Origin: Alphaproteobacteria bacterium
Lineage (GTDB): Bacteria > Myxococcota_A > UBA796 > GCA-2862545
Length of the DNA: 64,000 nucleotides
Assembly (NCBI GenBank): GCA_020632875.1
Contig: JACKET010000010.1
Coordinates: 124,001-188,000 of the forward strand
Reading direction: 5' to 3'
Part shown: positions 1 to 10,691 of the stretch, piece after piece
Position numbering within the stretch: position 1 is the first letter of the stretch
Layout of the letters: every line of letters starts with the position of its first letter
Made by a program: the position numbers and the translations under genes
The notes under the pieces: model-generated
What the model was told of the DNA's origin: nothing
What the model saw: only the letters and a program-made list of their open reading frames with translations
Database searches by the model: none

Positions 1-3180
<3,180 letters not shown>

Positions 3181-3188
3181 GGGCGGCA

Positions 3189-3196
3189 GATATAAT
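3189..3196. promoter_or_regulatory. Symmetric two-way -10 element between divergent genes
   Basis: A perfect TATAAT reads rightward at 3191-3196. The same bases read leftward give TATATC inside ATTATATC. The rightward ATG (3203) and the leftward ATG (3180) are 6 and 8 nt away, so transcripts would start at or next to both start codons. A weak leftward -35-like TTAGAC lies 18 bp upstream; no good rightward -35 is seen. Neither gene has a ribosome binding site in the 22-bp gap. Confidence 0.5.
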
Positions 3197-3202
3197 CCAG
3201 GC

Positions 3203-4828
3203 ATGGAGGACCGTCTAAAACTGCCGGTGGCCGCGATGCTTCCGATGGTCCTCGCGGCGTGCCCCGGTCCCGTTCCGTCGGGCGTCCCCACGCCGGATCC
3301 CCCCGGATTCGAGGTGCGGGTGCGCCCCCTCGTGTGCGGCGACCCGGCTGCGCGCAGCGCGGGGGCCTTCGAGCGCGTGCCGCTCGACCTCCCGCCTCCC
3401 GCCCGGCAGTACCTGTGGGCGGCCGCCGCGGCAGCCGGGGATGTCGACGGAGACGGGTGGATCGACGTGATCGCGCTGTCCGAGGCGGGTCCCGTGCTCT
3501 TCCGGAACCCGGGCTGGGAGGCCGAGCCGCTCGCCGACCTGGGGCTCCCGATGGGCGCAGCCCTCGCCGACCTCGACGGAGACGGCGATCTCGACCTGTA
3601 CGTCGCACGCCACGCCGCGCCCGACGCCCTCCTCCGCAACGACGGCACCGGGTCCTTCACCGACGCGAGCGACGCGCTCGTCGGGAACGCGGCCCGGAAC
3701 ACGAGCAGCGTGTCGTTCGCCGACATCGACGGCGATGGCGACCTCGACGGCCTCGCGCTGTCCGTGGGCGACTTCGTCGACGACGCCACGACGCCCGTCC
3801 GCCACTTCCCGCCGTCCGCGCCCGCCCACCTGTGGGTCAACCAGGGCGACGGCACGTTCGTCGATCGCGGCGACACGCTGCCCGAGGCTGTCCACGCGGG
3901 CTTCTCGCTGGCCGGCGGTCTCCACGACCTCGATGGAGACGGGCTCGTCGACCTCTACGCGGTGAACGACTTCGGCGGGGCGCACGGCGCGAACGCGTGG
4001 GCGGTGGGCGACGGTGCCGGCGGGTTCGCCCTGCCCGCCGCGGGGCACGGGCTCGACGTGGCGACGACGGGCATGGGGCTCGGCGTGGGCGACGTGAACG
4101 GCGACGGCGTGGACGACGTGGCGATCGCCTACTGGGGCGGCGTCCGCGTGCTCGAGAGCGCGCCCGGGCCCCTGTGGTTCGACACGACGCTGCAGCGCAT
4201 GCCCGCGGGGTTCGCCATCGACGACGTGGCGTGGGGCGGCGACCTCGAAGACCTCGACAACGACGGCGATCTCGACCTGTTCGTGTCCTTCGCGCACGTG
4301 GGCTTCGAGAACCGCTGGCCCAACCCCGAGCGCCAGGACGATCGCCTGTGGCTCGGCGGGCCCGGGGCCTGGGAGGAGGTCGGTGCGGAATGGGGCCTGG
4401 CCGACGGCTCCGTGACGCGCGGGGCGGTGCTGGCCGATCTCGACGACGACGGGTGGCTCGACCTGATCCGCCCGAGCCAGGACGATCCCGTGCTGCTGAT
4501 CTCCCGCTGTGGCGCGGCGAGGGGCCTGCGCGTGGCGCTCGAGCAGGCCGGTCCGAACCGGTTCGCGATCGGGGCGCGCGTCGCGATCGCGTCCGCCGGA
4601 GCGCCCACGGCGCGCACCGTACGGGCGGGGGGCACGAGCTACGGATCCGCCGGGCCTCCCGAGGTGCATTTCGGCGTCGGAGCCGACGAAGTGGTGGATC
4701 TCGAGATCACGTGGCCCGACGGCACGCGCTCGTCCCACCCCGCCATCCCCACCGCGAGCCACGTGACGATCGTCCGACCCGATGCGGCGAGCACACAGGA
4801 TCTCTCTCGATCGACGGCCGTCGATTGA
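3203..4828 (+). CDS. CRTAC1-type FG-GAP/VCBS-repeat lipoprotein with ASPIC/UnbV C-terminus
   Basis: This 541-residue protein starts with a lipoprotein signal ending in VLAAC (lipid Cys at residue 20), so it is likely anchored outside the cytoplasm. Five or more repeats of the form D-x-D-G-D-G/D-x-D-L follow; these build a calcium-binding beta-propeller of the FG-GAP/VCBS type. The last 80 residues match the ASPIC/UnbV pattern (GARV..., then HFGVG, then ITWPDGTR). Proteins of this type (cartilage acidic protein 1 family) are common secreted proteins of unclear function, thought to bind ligands. The start is chosen because the ATG gives a proper positively charged signal peptide; in-frame starts further in would shorten it too much. 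It diverges from the PKS gene. Confidence 0.85.
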   Translation: MEDRLKLPVAAMLPMVLAACPGPVPSGVPTPDPPGFEVRVRPLVCGDPAARSAGAFERVPLDLPPPARQYLWAAAAAAGDVDGDGWIDVIALSEAGPVLFRNPGWEAEPLADLGLPMGAALADLDGDGDLDLYVARHAAPDALLRNDGTGSFTDASDALVGNAARNTSSVSFADIDGDGDLDGLALSVGDFVDDATTPVRHFPPSAPAHLWVNQGDGTFVDRGDTLPEAVHAGFSLAGGLHDLDGDGLVDLYAVNDFGGAHGANAWAVGDGAGGFALPAAGHGLDVATTGMGLGVGDVNGDGVDDVAIAYWGGVRVLESAPGPLWFDTTLQRMPAGFAIDDVAWGGDLEDLDNDGDLDLFVSFAHVGFENRWPNPERQDDRLWLGGPGAWEEVGAEWGLADGSVTRGAVLADLDDDGWLDLIRPSQDDPVLLISRCGAARGLRVALEQAGPNRFAIGARVAIASAGAPTARTVRAGGTSYGSAGPPEVHFGVGADEVVDLEITWPDGTRSSHPAIPTASHVTIVRPDAASTQDLSRSTAVD

Positions 4829-4854
4829 CGACCGGCTCCCAGCGTGACAATAAT
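4825..4854 (+). promoter_or_regulatory. Likely sigma70-type promoter for the Flp pilin gene
   Basis: TTGACG (4825-4830) is followed after 18 bp by AATAAT (4849-4854) in an unusually AT-rich patch just before the pilin gene. GTGAC (4844-4848) and GTCAC (4861-4865) form a short inverted repeat across the -10, a possible operator. The -35 overlaps the stop codon of the upstream lipoprotein gene. Confidence 0.45.
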
Positions 4855-4880
4855 TATCTCGTCACTGGGGAAAATTTTTC

Positions 4881-5048
4881 ATGAGCGATCTCACCACCAA
4901 CGAAGAGGGCGCGACCGCGATCGAGTACGGCCTCATCGCGGCGCTGGTCTGCATCGTGATCATCAGCGGGCTCCTGGTGCTGAACCAGGCGATGAGCTCG
5001 ATGTACTCGAGCATCACCGACACCGTCGACAACGCGATGGGGTCGTAG
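4881..5048 (+). CDS. Flp-family type IVb pilin
   Basis: This 55-residue protein has the classic class IVb prepilin pattern: a short leader MSDLTTNEEG, then ATAIEYGLIAALVC followed by a long hydrophobic helix. Cleavage after Gly10 would leave Glu at +5 and Tyr at +6, the residues conserved in Flp pilins and recognised by TadV/CpaA prepilin peptidases. It would polymerise into a thin adhesive pilus built by a Tad apparatus. No tad, rcp or prepilin peptidase gene lies nearby, so the pilin is stand-alone here. The upstream GGGGA is a weak ribosome binding site 10 nt from the ATG. Confidence 0.9.
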   Translation: MSDLTTNEEGATAIEYGLIAALVCIVIISGLLVLNQAMSSMYSSITDTVDNAMGS

Positions 5049-5057
5049 CGCTCCCTC

Positions 5058-5115
5058 CCCGGCCCAGCCGAGGCGCCTACTCGGCCCAGCCGAGCGCCTA
5101 CTCGGCCCAGCCGAG
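5058..5115. repeat. Three tandem 21-22 bp hairpin units at the end of convergent genes
   Basis: GGCCCAGCCGAG occurs at 5061-5072, 5083-5094 and 5104-5115. In copies two and three it is preceded by CTC, making CTCGGC-CCA-GCCGAG, a 6-bp stem with a 3-nt loop. The third copy encodes the last residues (LGWAE) of the leftward gene, whose stop falls between copies two and three. The array probably arose by duplication of the gene's 3' end and may act as a terminator in both directions. Confidence 0.75.
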
Positions 5116-5712
5116 GCGCCGGCGCAGCTCGGCCTCGGCTTCGTCGTAGCCCTGCGCCTCGCGGGCGTCGTCGCTGCGCGCCCGATCGCGCGCCACGATC
5201 TCGAGCCCCGACTCGAGGATGCCGCGTGCCCCGCGGGGTGTGATCTCGGCGAGGCCGACGAAGGTGTCGACGTACTCGGGATCGGGCGGTGACGCCGGAT
5301 CCTCGATGCGCGTGATCGCCTTTCGCCAGGCCTTGCGGGCCGACCCGAGCTCACCGGCCTCGCGCAGGAACCACCCCTTCACCGACCACCCGAGCGGGTC
5401 GTCGGGGTCGAGGGCCACGAACCCGTCGGCCAGCCGGGCCCCGTCGCGCAGGTCGTCGAGGTCGGGGTCGATGGCGTGCAGGGCGATGAGCAGGACCAGC
5501 GCCGTGCGGAGATCGTCGGCCAGCTCGGCGGCACCGGGCTCGCCGGCCTTCTGGCCGCGCGCGACGAGCGCGGCCGCCACGCAGAGGTGCTCGATCATCG
5601 CCTCGTCGCTCGCCGCATCGGCGGCCTCGAGGTGCGCCATCGCGTCGTCGATGCGCGAGGTCTCGGGGGCCGCGCGGCCCACGGAGCAGAGCAGGACCAG
5701 GAATGCCAGCAT
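5098..5712 (-). CDS. Secreted alpha-helical (TPR-like) protein, unknown function
   Basis: This 204-residue protein has a signal peptide (MLAFLVLLCSVGRA, cleavage likely after ARA-like GRA). The rest is Ala/Leu/Asp-rich and helical. Phrases such as DPDDPLGWSVKGWFLREAGELGSA resemble tetratricopeptide helices, so a periplasmic protein-protein interaction role is plausible. I recognise no enzyme motif. Its last codons lie in the tandem hairpin array. It lies 12 nt downstream of the gene ending at 5725 and is probably co-transcribed with it. Confidence 0.7.
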   Translation of the reverse strand: MLAFLVLLCSVGRAAPETSRIDDAMAHLEAADAASDEAMIEHLCVAAALVARGQKAGEPGAAELADDLRTALVLLIALHAIDPDLDDLRDGARLADGFVALDPDDPLGWSVKGWFLREAGELGSARKAWRKAITRIEDPASPPDPEYVDTFVGLAEITPRGARGILESGLEIVARDRARSDDAREAQGYDEAEAELRRRLGWAE

Positions 5713-5724
5713 CCGACGATCCTA

Positions 5725-6219
5725 TCACCCGGACCGGGCGCGCAGGGGCTCGCCGGGCAGCGTCGCGAACTCGGATTCGCCCATGCAGTGTGGCGCGAGC
5801 GCGGCGACCCACGCCGCGGCGTCGTCGAGCACGAGCTCGATGCGCCACGACCCGCCGACGCCGTCGGGACGGTCGCCCCCTTCGATCACGAGCCGCCCGG
5901 GCCCGGTGGAGCGGACGCTGCGGAGCTTGCGGCCCCCGGGCCCCACGTCGACGAGCACCCCCCGCGCGGACCCGACGAGGAACCGGTCGGCCGTGAGCAC
6001 CAGATCGCCGCGGGTGCGGTTCGCGCGGCCCGGGTTCATCCCCGGCAGGGTCACCTGCCCCTGGGTGAGGATGCGGAGGCTGACGCCGCGTGCCTGGCGC
6101 ACGACGGAAGCGGGGTCGATGCTGCGGACGATGCGCTCGCGACGGGCCCACGTGAGCCCCTGCAGCAGGGCTCCTGCTCCGATCACGACCGCGAGCACGA
6201 CAGCGAGCGACTGCAACAT
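5725..6219 (-). CDS. Single-TM anchored protein, unknown (PH-like or beta-rich domain)
   Basis: This 164-residue protein starts at an ATG with a GGAGA box about 7 nt upstream; a longer in-frame start at 6252 lacks such support. An N-terminal membrane helix (LQSLAVVLAVVIGAGALLQGL) is followed by basic residues, so most of the chain may face the cytoplasm. The soluble part is beta-rich (VSLRILTQGQVTLPG..., GDLVLTADRFLVGS, GVLVDVGPGGRKLRSV), reminiscent of PH-like folds, but I cannot name a family. It is the first gene of a leftward pair and diverges from the helix-turn-helix gene at 6306. Confidence 0.65.
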   Translation of the reverse strand: MLQSLAVVLAVVIGAGALLQGLTWARRERIVRSIDPASVVRQARGVSLRILTQGQVTLPGMNPGRANRTRGDLVLTADRFLVGSARGVLVDVGPGGRKLRSVRSTGPGRLVIEGGDRPDGVGGSWRIELVLDDAAAWVAALAPHCMGESEFATLPGEPLRARSG

Positions 6220-6305
6220 GACTTCTCTCCCCGGGGATGCGCCTAACGCCATCGGACAACGGGTGGGCGCGGCGGTTGCGGGTTACCTCGCGCGCGGGAG
6301 GACGA

Positions 6306-6950
6306 ATGGGACGTCCGAGTGCTCCGCTGCTGTCGTGGCTGCGGGACATGCTGAAGCAGAAGGGTCTGAACACGGCCCACGTGGCGGATGCGAGCGGCAT
6401 CCCCCGCGCTCGGATCCGGCGGATCCTCGACGGCACCGAGGACATGACGGTCGACGAGCTGATGCTCCTGTCCGACAGCCTCCAGCTCGACCCCGCCGAC
6501 CTGTCCTCGCAGGCGATCGCCCAGGCCGAGGCGAAGGCCGACGCGCCCGTCATCGAGCCCGAAGACACGCTCGGCGTCGATCCCTGGGGCAACCAGCCCG
6601 AGCAGCTGTTCCGCATCGCCTTCGGCCTCGGCTGCGACTTCTTCTTCCTCGCCGACACCACGCAGCTCGAGGGCTCCGGGGTCCCCGAGACCGTGCTGAA
6701 GCAGTACAACGGCCGCGAGCTGCCCATCAAGCTCGACGCGGCGTACCACAAGTACAACGACCCGAAGTACGGGCCCGACGGCATCACGCTCACCCTGTCG
6801 TTCGACCAGCTCTACGACTGCACGTTCCGGTGGCCGGCCATCAAGCAGTTCGTGCTGTTCCCGCTCGCTCCCGAGCCCCCCTCCGACACGGACGAAGCGC
6901 CCGGTGCCGACGAGCCCAAGGGCGTCCCGCACCTCCGCCTGGTGACCTGA
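6306..6950 (+). CDS. Helix-turn-helix protein with an unrecognised C-terminal domain
   Basis: This 214-residue protein begins at an ATG preceded by GGGAGG. Residues 5-60 form an Xre-type helix-turn-helix (LLSWLRDMLKQKGLNTAHVADASGIPRARIRRIL, split here from a longer motif). A linker leads to a conserved-looking domain at about 80-200 with CDFFFLAD, GVPETVLKQY, LPIKLDAAY and LTLSFDQLYDCTFRWPAIK. That ending recalls the beta-strand pattern of SspB-like ClpXP adaptors, but the match is weak. The next gene starts 1 nt after its stop, so it is probably co-expressed with the oxygenase. Confidence 0.7.
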   Translation: MGRPSAPLLSWLRDMLKQKGLNTAHVADASGIPRARIRRILDGTEDMTVDELMLLSDSLQLDPADLSSQAIAQAEAKADAPVIEPEDTLGVDPWGNQPEQLFRIAFGLGCDFFFLADTTQLEGSGVPETVLKQYNGRELPIKLDAAYHKYNDPKYGPDGITLTLSFDQLYDCTFRWPAIKQFVLFPLAPEPPSDTDEAPGADEPKGVPHLRLVT

Positions 6951-6951
6951 G

Positions 6952-7863
6952 ATGGGCATCCGCACGCTCTCGTTGGCCGACTGGACCTCGCTCGACCCCT
7001 CCCGCCGCGCACGGTTCGTGCGCGAGCTCGGGCTGGGCCTCGAAGAGCACGGCTTCGTCGCGATCGCCGAGCCCGGCCTCGAGCCCGAGCTGCTGCGGCA
7101 GGCCTACGCGATGGCCGAGGCGCTGTTCGCGCTGCCCGAAGCCGAGAAGCGACGCCACGAGCACCCCGAGATCGGCCGCCAGCGCGGCTACACGCCGTTC
7201 GGCACCGAGCACGCCAAAGACCAGATCACGGCCGACCTCAAGGAGTTCTGGCACGTCGGCCGCGAGACCTCGGTCGAAGATGGCCTGCCCGCCAACGACT
7301 TCCCGTCGGAGCCCGACGCCGGGCCCGTGTTCACCGCGCTGTTCGCGGCCCTCGAGCGCGTGGCGGGCCACATGCTCGATGCGATCGGCCTGTACCTCGG
7401 CCAGCACGACGGGTACTTCGCCGAGCTGACCGACCACGGCAACAGCGTGCTGCGCGTCATCCACTACCCTCCGCTGCCCGAGAGCGTGCCGGTGGGCGCC
7501 GTGCGCGCCGCGGCCCACGAAGACATCAACCTGATGACGGTGCTGCCGGTCAGCACGTCGAGCGGGCTCGAGATCCAGCTGCCCGACGGCTCGTGGATGC
7601 CCGTGGATGCCGAGCCCGAGACGGTGATCGTCGACACGGGCGACATGATGGCGTTGCTGACGGGCGGCCGGCTGCCGGCCACCACGCACCGCGTCGTGAA
7701 CCCGACCGAGCCGACCCTCGCGCGGCGCGCGCGCTACAGCCTGCCGTTCTTCGTGCACCCGCGTCCTGCCGCGCGGCTCACGCCGTTCGACGCGAACGAG
7801 CCGGGCCCGACGGCCGCGGAGTTCCTCCACGACCGCCTGGTCGCGATCGGCATCGCCGGCTGA
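6952..7863 (+). CDS. 2-oxoglutarate/Fe(II) oxygenase, isopenicillin N synthase-like
   Basis: This 303-residue protein has the N-terminal DIOX_N region (ELGLGLEEHGFVAI, ALFALPEAEKR) and the C-terminal oxygenase core. The iron ligands are His189 and Asp191 (AHEDINLMTVL) and His246 (TTHRVV). Arg261-x-Ser263 (RYS) is the usual 2-oxoglutarate binding pair. The family hydroxylates, desaturates or cyclises small molecules with Fe(II), O2 and 2-oxoglutarate; the substrate cannot be read from sequence. It directly follows the helix-turn-helix gene. With the PKS 4 kb away a link to secondary metabolism is possible but not shown. Confidence 0.9.
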   Translation: MGIRTLSLADWTSLDPSRRARFVRELGLGLEEHGFVAIAEPGLEPELLRQAYAMAEALFALPEAEKRRHEHPEIGRQRGYTPFGTEHAKDQITADLKEFWHVGRETSVEDGLPANDFPSEPDAGPVFTALFAALERVAGHMLDAIGLYLGQHDGYFAELTDHGNSVLRVIHYPPLPESVPVGAVRAAAHEDINLMTVLPVSTSSGLEIQLPDGSWMPVDAEPETVIVDTGDMMALLTGGRLPATTHRVVNPTEPTLARRARYSLPFFVHPRPAARLTPFDANEPGPTAAEFLHDRLVAIGIAG

Positions 7864-7888
7864 CCCGTCGGCTCGACGGGCCTGGCGA

Positions 7889-8776
7889 TCAGTTGATCAT
7901 CACCATGGCGCCCTTGACGATCGCCGTGGCGCCGCCTTCGAGCTTGGCCATGACGCCACCCTTGGCCGTGAGGTTCATCTTGCCCTCGGCCTTGAGGTTC
8001 ATCTTGGCCTCGGCCGTCCAGTTCATGTCGGCCTTCATGGTCGTGTTCATCTTCGACTTCGTGTCGAGGTTCTGGTCGGCCGTGAGCTTGTAGTTCATCT
8101 TGGCGTGGTGGATCGTGTCTTTGCCCGACTCGCCTTCGATGTTGTTCTTGGCGATCCACTTGATGTCGTTGCCGGCCTCGATGTAGATGTCGTTCTTCGA
8201 CCGGATGTGGATGTCGCCCTTGCTGTTCGCGAGGAGGATCCGGGCATTCGTCGAGTCGAACACGAACGACAGCTCGTGGTTCTTGTCCCACATCTGGATG
8301 CTCTCGGCACCGCTCGAGTCGTCGAAGACCATCATCGAGCCCGAGCGCGACTTCCAGAAGCGGCGATCGTTCTTGGAGAGATCCTGCGAGCCCTTCTCGA
8401 AGGTGTCTTTCGACCACTGGCCGCCGTCGATCTTCGTCTTGTCGGGACCGGGCAGGCCATCCTTGGCCTCGGTCGGCGGCTTGTCTTCACCGTTCCAGAA
8501 CTGGCCGATGATCACGCCGACCTCTTGCGAGCCCTGCATGAACATGACCATGACCTCGTCCTGCTTCTCGGGCAGGGCGTACAGACCGCGTTCCTTCCCC
8601 GCCATCGGCGAGGACTGCCGGATCCAGAACGAGAGAGGCTCGTTGTGGAGCGTGGGGAACTTGCAGCGGATCCGTCCGAGCTCGTCGGGATCCACGTTGT
8701 CGTCGACGATGCCGACGACGCAATTGGACATCTGCCCCGAGTGGGGCTGTCCTCCCATGTTGGTCAGCTTGGCCAT
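7889..8776 (-). CDS. Phage baseplate V / VgrG gp5-like spike protein, stand-alone
   Basis: This 295-residue protein has an OB-fold like gp5/gpV at about 15-120 (CVVGIVDDNVDPDELGRIRCKFP, PEKQDEVMVMFMQG, VGVIIGQFWNG), then MMVFDDSSG, and a long repetitive tail (GDIHIRSKNDIYIEAGNDIK..., repeated K-M-N and K-A-x units) typical of the trimeric beta-helix needle. VgrG proteins carry an extra gp27-like domain in front, which is missing here. Such spikes pierce membranes in phage tails, type VI systems and extracellular contractile injection systems. No sheath, tube, baseplate or PAAR gene lies in this window. It is a single-gene leftward unit, divergent from the gene at 8899. Confidence 0.85.
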   Translation of the reverse strand: MAKLTNMGGQPHSGQMSNCVVGIVDDNVDPDELGRIRCKFPTLHNEPLSFWIRQSSPMAGKERGLYALPEKQDEVMVMFMQGSQEVGVIIGQFWNGEDKPPTEAKDGLPGPDKTKIDGGQWSKDTFEKGSQDLSKNDRRFWKSRSGSMMVFDDSSGAESIQMWDKNHELSFVFDSTNARILLANSKGDIHIRSKNDIYIEAGNDIKWIAKNNIEGESGKDTIHHAKMNYKLTADQNLDTKSKMNTTMKADMNWTAEAKMNLKAEGKMNLTAKGGVMAKLEGGATAIVKGAMVMIN

Positions 8777-8898
8777 GAGGAGACTCCAGAACCGGGAGAA
8801 AGAAGAGAGAGCGCTTCACACCCACCGATAGGATACGAGCCCCGGCGAGGCTCCGTCAACCGCTCAGAAGAGACGCCGTGCGGGGCCGCGGAGGCAGC

Positions 8899-9282
8899 GT
8901 GGGGATCTCGGTCAGGTCGGGAGAGGCGAAGGTCGTCGACTGTGGAACCGTGACGGGATTCATGGGGCATCCGATCGTCCTGGACATCCAGGATCCGGTC
9001 GATCTCGTGGTCGAGTTCGACTTCTACACCAACGAAGACGTCGAGGATGTCGCCGTCGCCGTATCGTCGTTCGGCAACCAGATGCGGCTCGAGTGCACGA
9101 ACTTCGACAAGGCCGACGGGCGGGGCTCCGCTCAGCCCGTCCTGGTGGGCGAGGTCGGCGACACGCTCGTGTTCCTCCACTTCCGGGTCTGGCTGTACGG
9201 GCGCACCGACGATCGCACCCTGCACTACACGCTGTTCTCGGTGAAGAAGGACGACGTGGGCTGGACGCCCCTGGCGGACTAG
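8899..9282 (+). CDS. DUF6864-like small protein
   Basis: This 127-residue protein resembles, from memory, the DUF6864 family. Matches are an SGEAKVVDCGTVTG opening, VEFDFYTNE, LECTNFDKADGRGSAQPVLVG, FLHFRVWLYG and LHYTLFSVK. The function of that family is unknown to me. The start is put at GTG 8899 because GGAGG sits 4 nt upstream; an in-frame GTG at 8878 would add seven residues without a ribosome binding site. It lies 20 nt before thyX on the same strand and diverges from the spike gene. The divergent gap has GATAGGATAC at 8826-8835, a possible -10 region for both sides. Confidence 0.65.
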   Translation: MGISVRSGEAKVVDCGTVTGFMGHPIVLDIQDPVDLVVEFDFYTNEDVEDVAVAVSSFGNQMRLECTNFDKADGRGSAQPVLVGEVGDTLVFLHFRVWLYGRTDDRTLHYTLFSVKKDDVGWTPLAD

Positions 9283-9302
9283 TACAGGCGGCCGGAGGCC
9301 CG

Positions 9303-10250
9303 ATGCACGACGAAGAAGCGCGCCAGCTCGCCGAGCTGCTGGACGCCCCGCCCACCCCGACGCGCCGCCCGACCGTGCCGGCCCTCGAAGCGCAGCTGTT
9401 CCGCCCGGTGCCCCTGCTCGACCACGGCTTCGTGCGCGTGATCGACTACATGGGCGACGACGCCGCGATCGTGCAGGCCGCGCGGGTGTCCTACGGAAAG
9501 GGCACGAAGAGCGTGATGAACGACAGGGGCCTCATCCGGTACCTGATGCGGCACCGCCACACGACCCCGTTCGAGATGTGCGAGCTCAAGCTGCACGTGA
9601 AGCTGCCGATCTTCGTCGCGCGGCAGTGGATCCGGCACCGCACGGCGAACGTCAACGAGTACAGCGCGCGCTACTCCATCCTCGACCGCGAGTTCTACCT
9701 GCCCGCCCCCGAGCACATGGCCGCGCAGTCCACGTCGAACCGCCAGGGCCGCGGCGACGTGCTGACGCCCGAGCAGACCGCCGCGGTGCTCGACGTGCTC
9801 CGCCGCGACGCGACCACGACCTACGCCACCTACGAGGCCCTGCTGAACGACACGGGCGACGGCACGCCGCGCGATCCGGGCGAGCCCCAGGTGGCCCGCG
9901 AGCTCGCGCGGATGAACCTCACGCTGAACTACTACACGCAGTGGTACTGGAAGATCGACCTGCACAATCTCTTCCACTTCCTCTCGCTGCGCGCCGACAG
10001 CCACGCGCAGTACGAGATCCGCGTGTACGCCGACGCCATCGGCGAGCTCGTGAAGCACTGGGTTCCCGCGGCCTGGGGGGCATTCGTCGACTACCGCCTC
10101 GGCGGGAGCTTCCTGTCGGGCGAAGAGATGCGCATCGTGCGCACGGCCCTCGCGGGCGGCGACATCCACGCGCTCGTCGCGGGGTCGCGGCTCTCGGGCC
10201 GCGAGAAGCGCGAGCTGCTCGCGAAGCTCGAGCTCTCGTCTCCGTCCTGA
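9303..10250 (+). CDS. thyX: FAD-dependent thymidylate synthase ThyX
   Basis: This 315-residue protein makes dTMP from dUMP using methylene-tetrahydrofolate, FAD and NADPH. The ThyX signature RHRTANVNEYSARYS is intact. Flanking conserved stretches are RHRHTTPFEMCELKLHV, FVARQWIR and FHFLSLRADSHAQYEIR. GGAGG lies a few nt upstream of the ATG. ThyX enzymes replace ThyA in many bacteria; no thyA is in the window. Its stop overlaps by one base (TGATG) the start of the hicA remnant, so the remnant sits in the thyX transcript. Confidence 0.97.
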   Translation: MHDEEARQLAELLDAPPTPTRRPTVPALEAQLFRPVPLLDHGFVRVIDYMGDDAAIVQAARVSYGKGTKSVMNDRGLIRYLMRHRHTTPFEMCELKLHVKLPIFVARQWIRHRTANVNEYSARYSILDREFYLPAPEHMAAQSTSNRQGRGDVLTPEQTAAVLDVLRRDATTTYATYEALLNDTGDGTPRDPGEPQVARELARMNLTLNYYTQWYWKIDLHNLFHFLSLRADSHAQYEIRVYADAIGELVKHWVPAAWGAFVDYRLGGSFLSGEEMRIVRTALAGGDIHALVAGSRLSGREKRELLAKLELSSPS

Positions 10251-10388
10251 TGGCCACTCCCCTCTCCGGCTACGAGGTGGTCCAGGCCCTGCAGCGACTG
10301 GGCTTCACCAGAGCACGGCAGCGGCACCCTCGCCGGCGTGCTGCGCCAGGCCGGGATCTCGCGTCAGGAGCTGGATGCCGCGATCTGA
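10250..10388 (+). pseudogene. hicA: hicA toxin remnant: internal deletion plus frameshift
   Basis: The ATG overlapping the thyX stop opens with MATPLSGYEVVQALQRLGF and RQR, the conserved N-terminus of HicA mRNA interferases. At 10323 a different frame takes over and encodes GTLAGVLRQAGISRQELDAAI and a stop at 10386-10388, the conserved HicA C-terminus. The middle of the protein, including the G-S-H segment with the catalytic His that normally follows RQR, is missing. The two parts are out of frame by one base. CGGC occurs at the joint, hinting at a microhomology deletion. The toxin should be inactive. Confidence 0.8.
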
Positions 10389-10391
10389 CCT

Positions 10392-10619
10392 TCAGCTGGC
10401 GACGGGGATCTCGACCTCGACCTGAGCCAGGAGCACCTCGGGGGTCGTCGCAGGAGCGCCCGTCACCTCGAAGTAGAGCTCGAGGGCCTCACGGAGGTTC
10501 GCGAGCGCCTCTTCGACCGATTCACCCTGACTGGCCACGTCGATGCCGACGCACTGAGCGACGAAGCCCCCGACCTCGGGATCGCGCGACACGGTGGCGG
10601 AGAACGTACGTGTGCTCAT
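10392..10619 (-). CDS. hicB: HicB-family antitoxin
   Basis: This 75-residue protein matches the short HicB/UPF0150 fold: FSATVSRDPEVGGFVAQCVGIDVASQGESVEEALANLREALELYFE. HicB proteins neutralise HicA ribonucleases. Here the gene faces the hicA remnant tail to tail with 3 bp between them, while hicAB pairs normally lie on one strand. It has no separate DNA-binding domain visible. Either the pair was rearranged or this hicB belonged to a different toxin. It appears intact. Confidence 0.85.
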   Translation of the reverse strand: MSTRTFSATVSRDPEVGGFVAQCVGIDVASQGESVEEALANLREALELYFEVTGAPATTPEVLLAQVEVEIPVAS

Positions 10620-10691
10620 GAGGCCTTCTAGCCGGCGGCACGGCACGGCGCCCGCGATCCGGCTATGAGAGCGGCTCGCTCGGAGGCAGGG

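Noticed and set aside
3236..4828. Later start (ATG 3236) for the CRTAC1 lipoprotein
   Set aside because: It would leave only 8 residues before the lipobox Cys, with no basic residue, too short for a signal peptide.
10250..10621. Intact small ORF continuing past the hicA remnant
   Set aside because: After the deletion the frame turns into Arg/Pro/Ser-rich sequence running antisense through hicB; this is a frameshift product.
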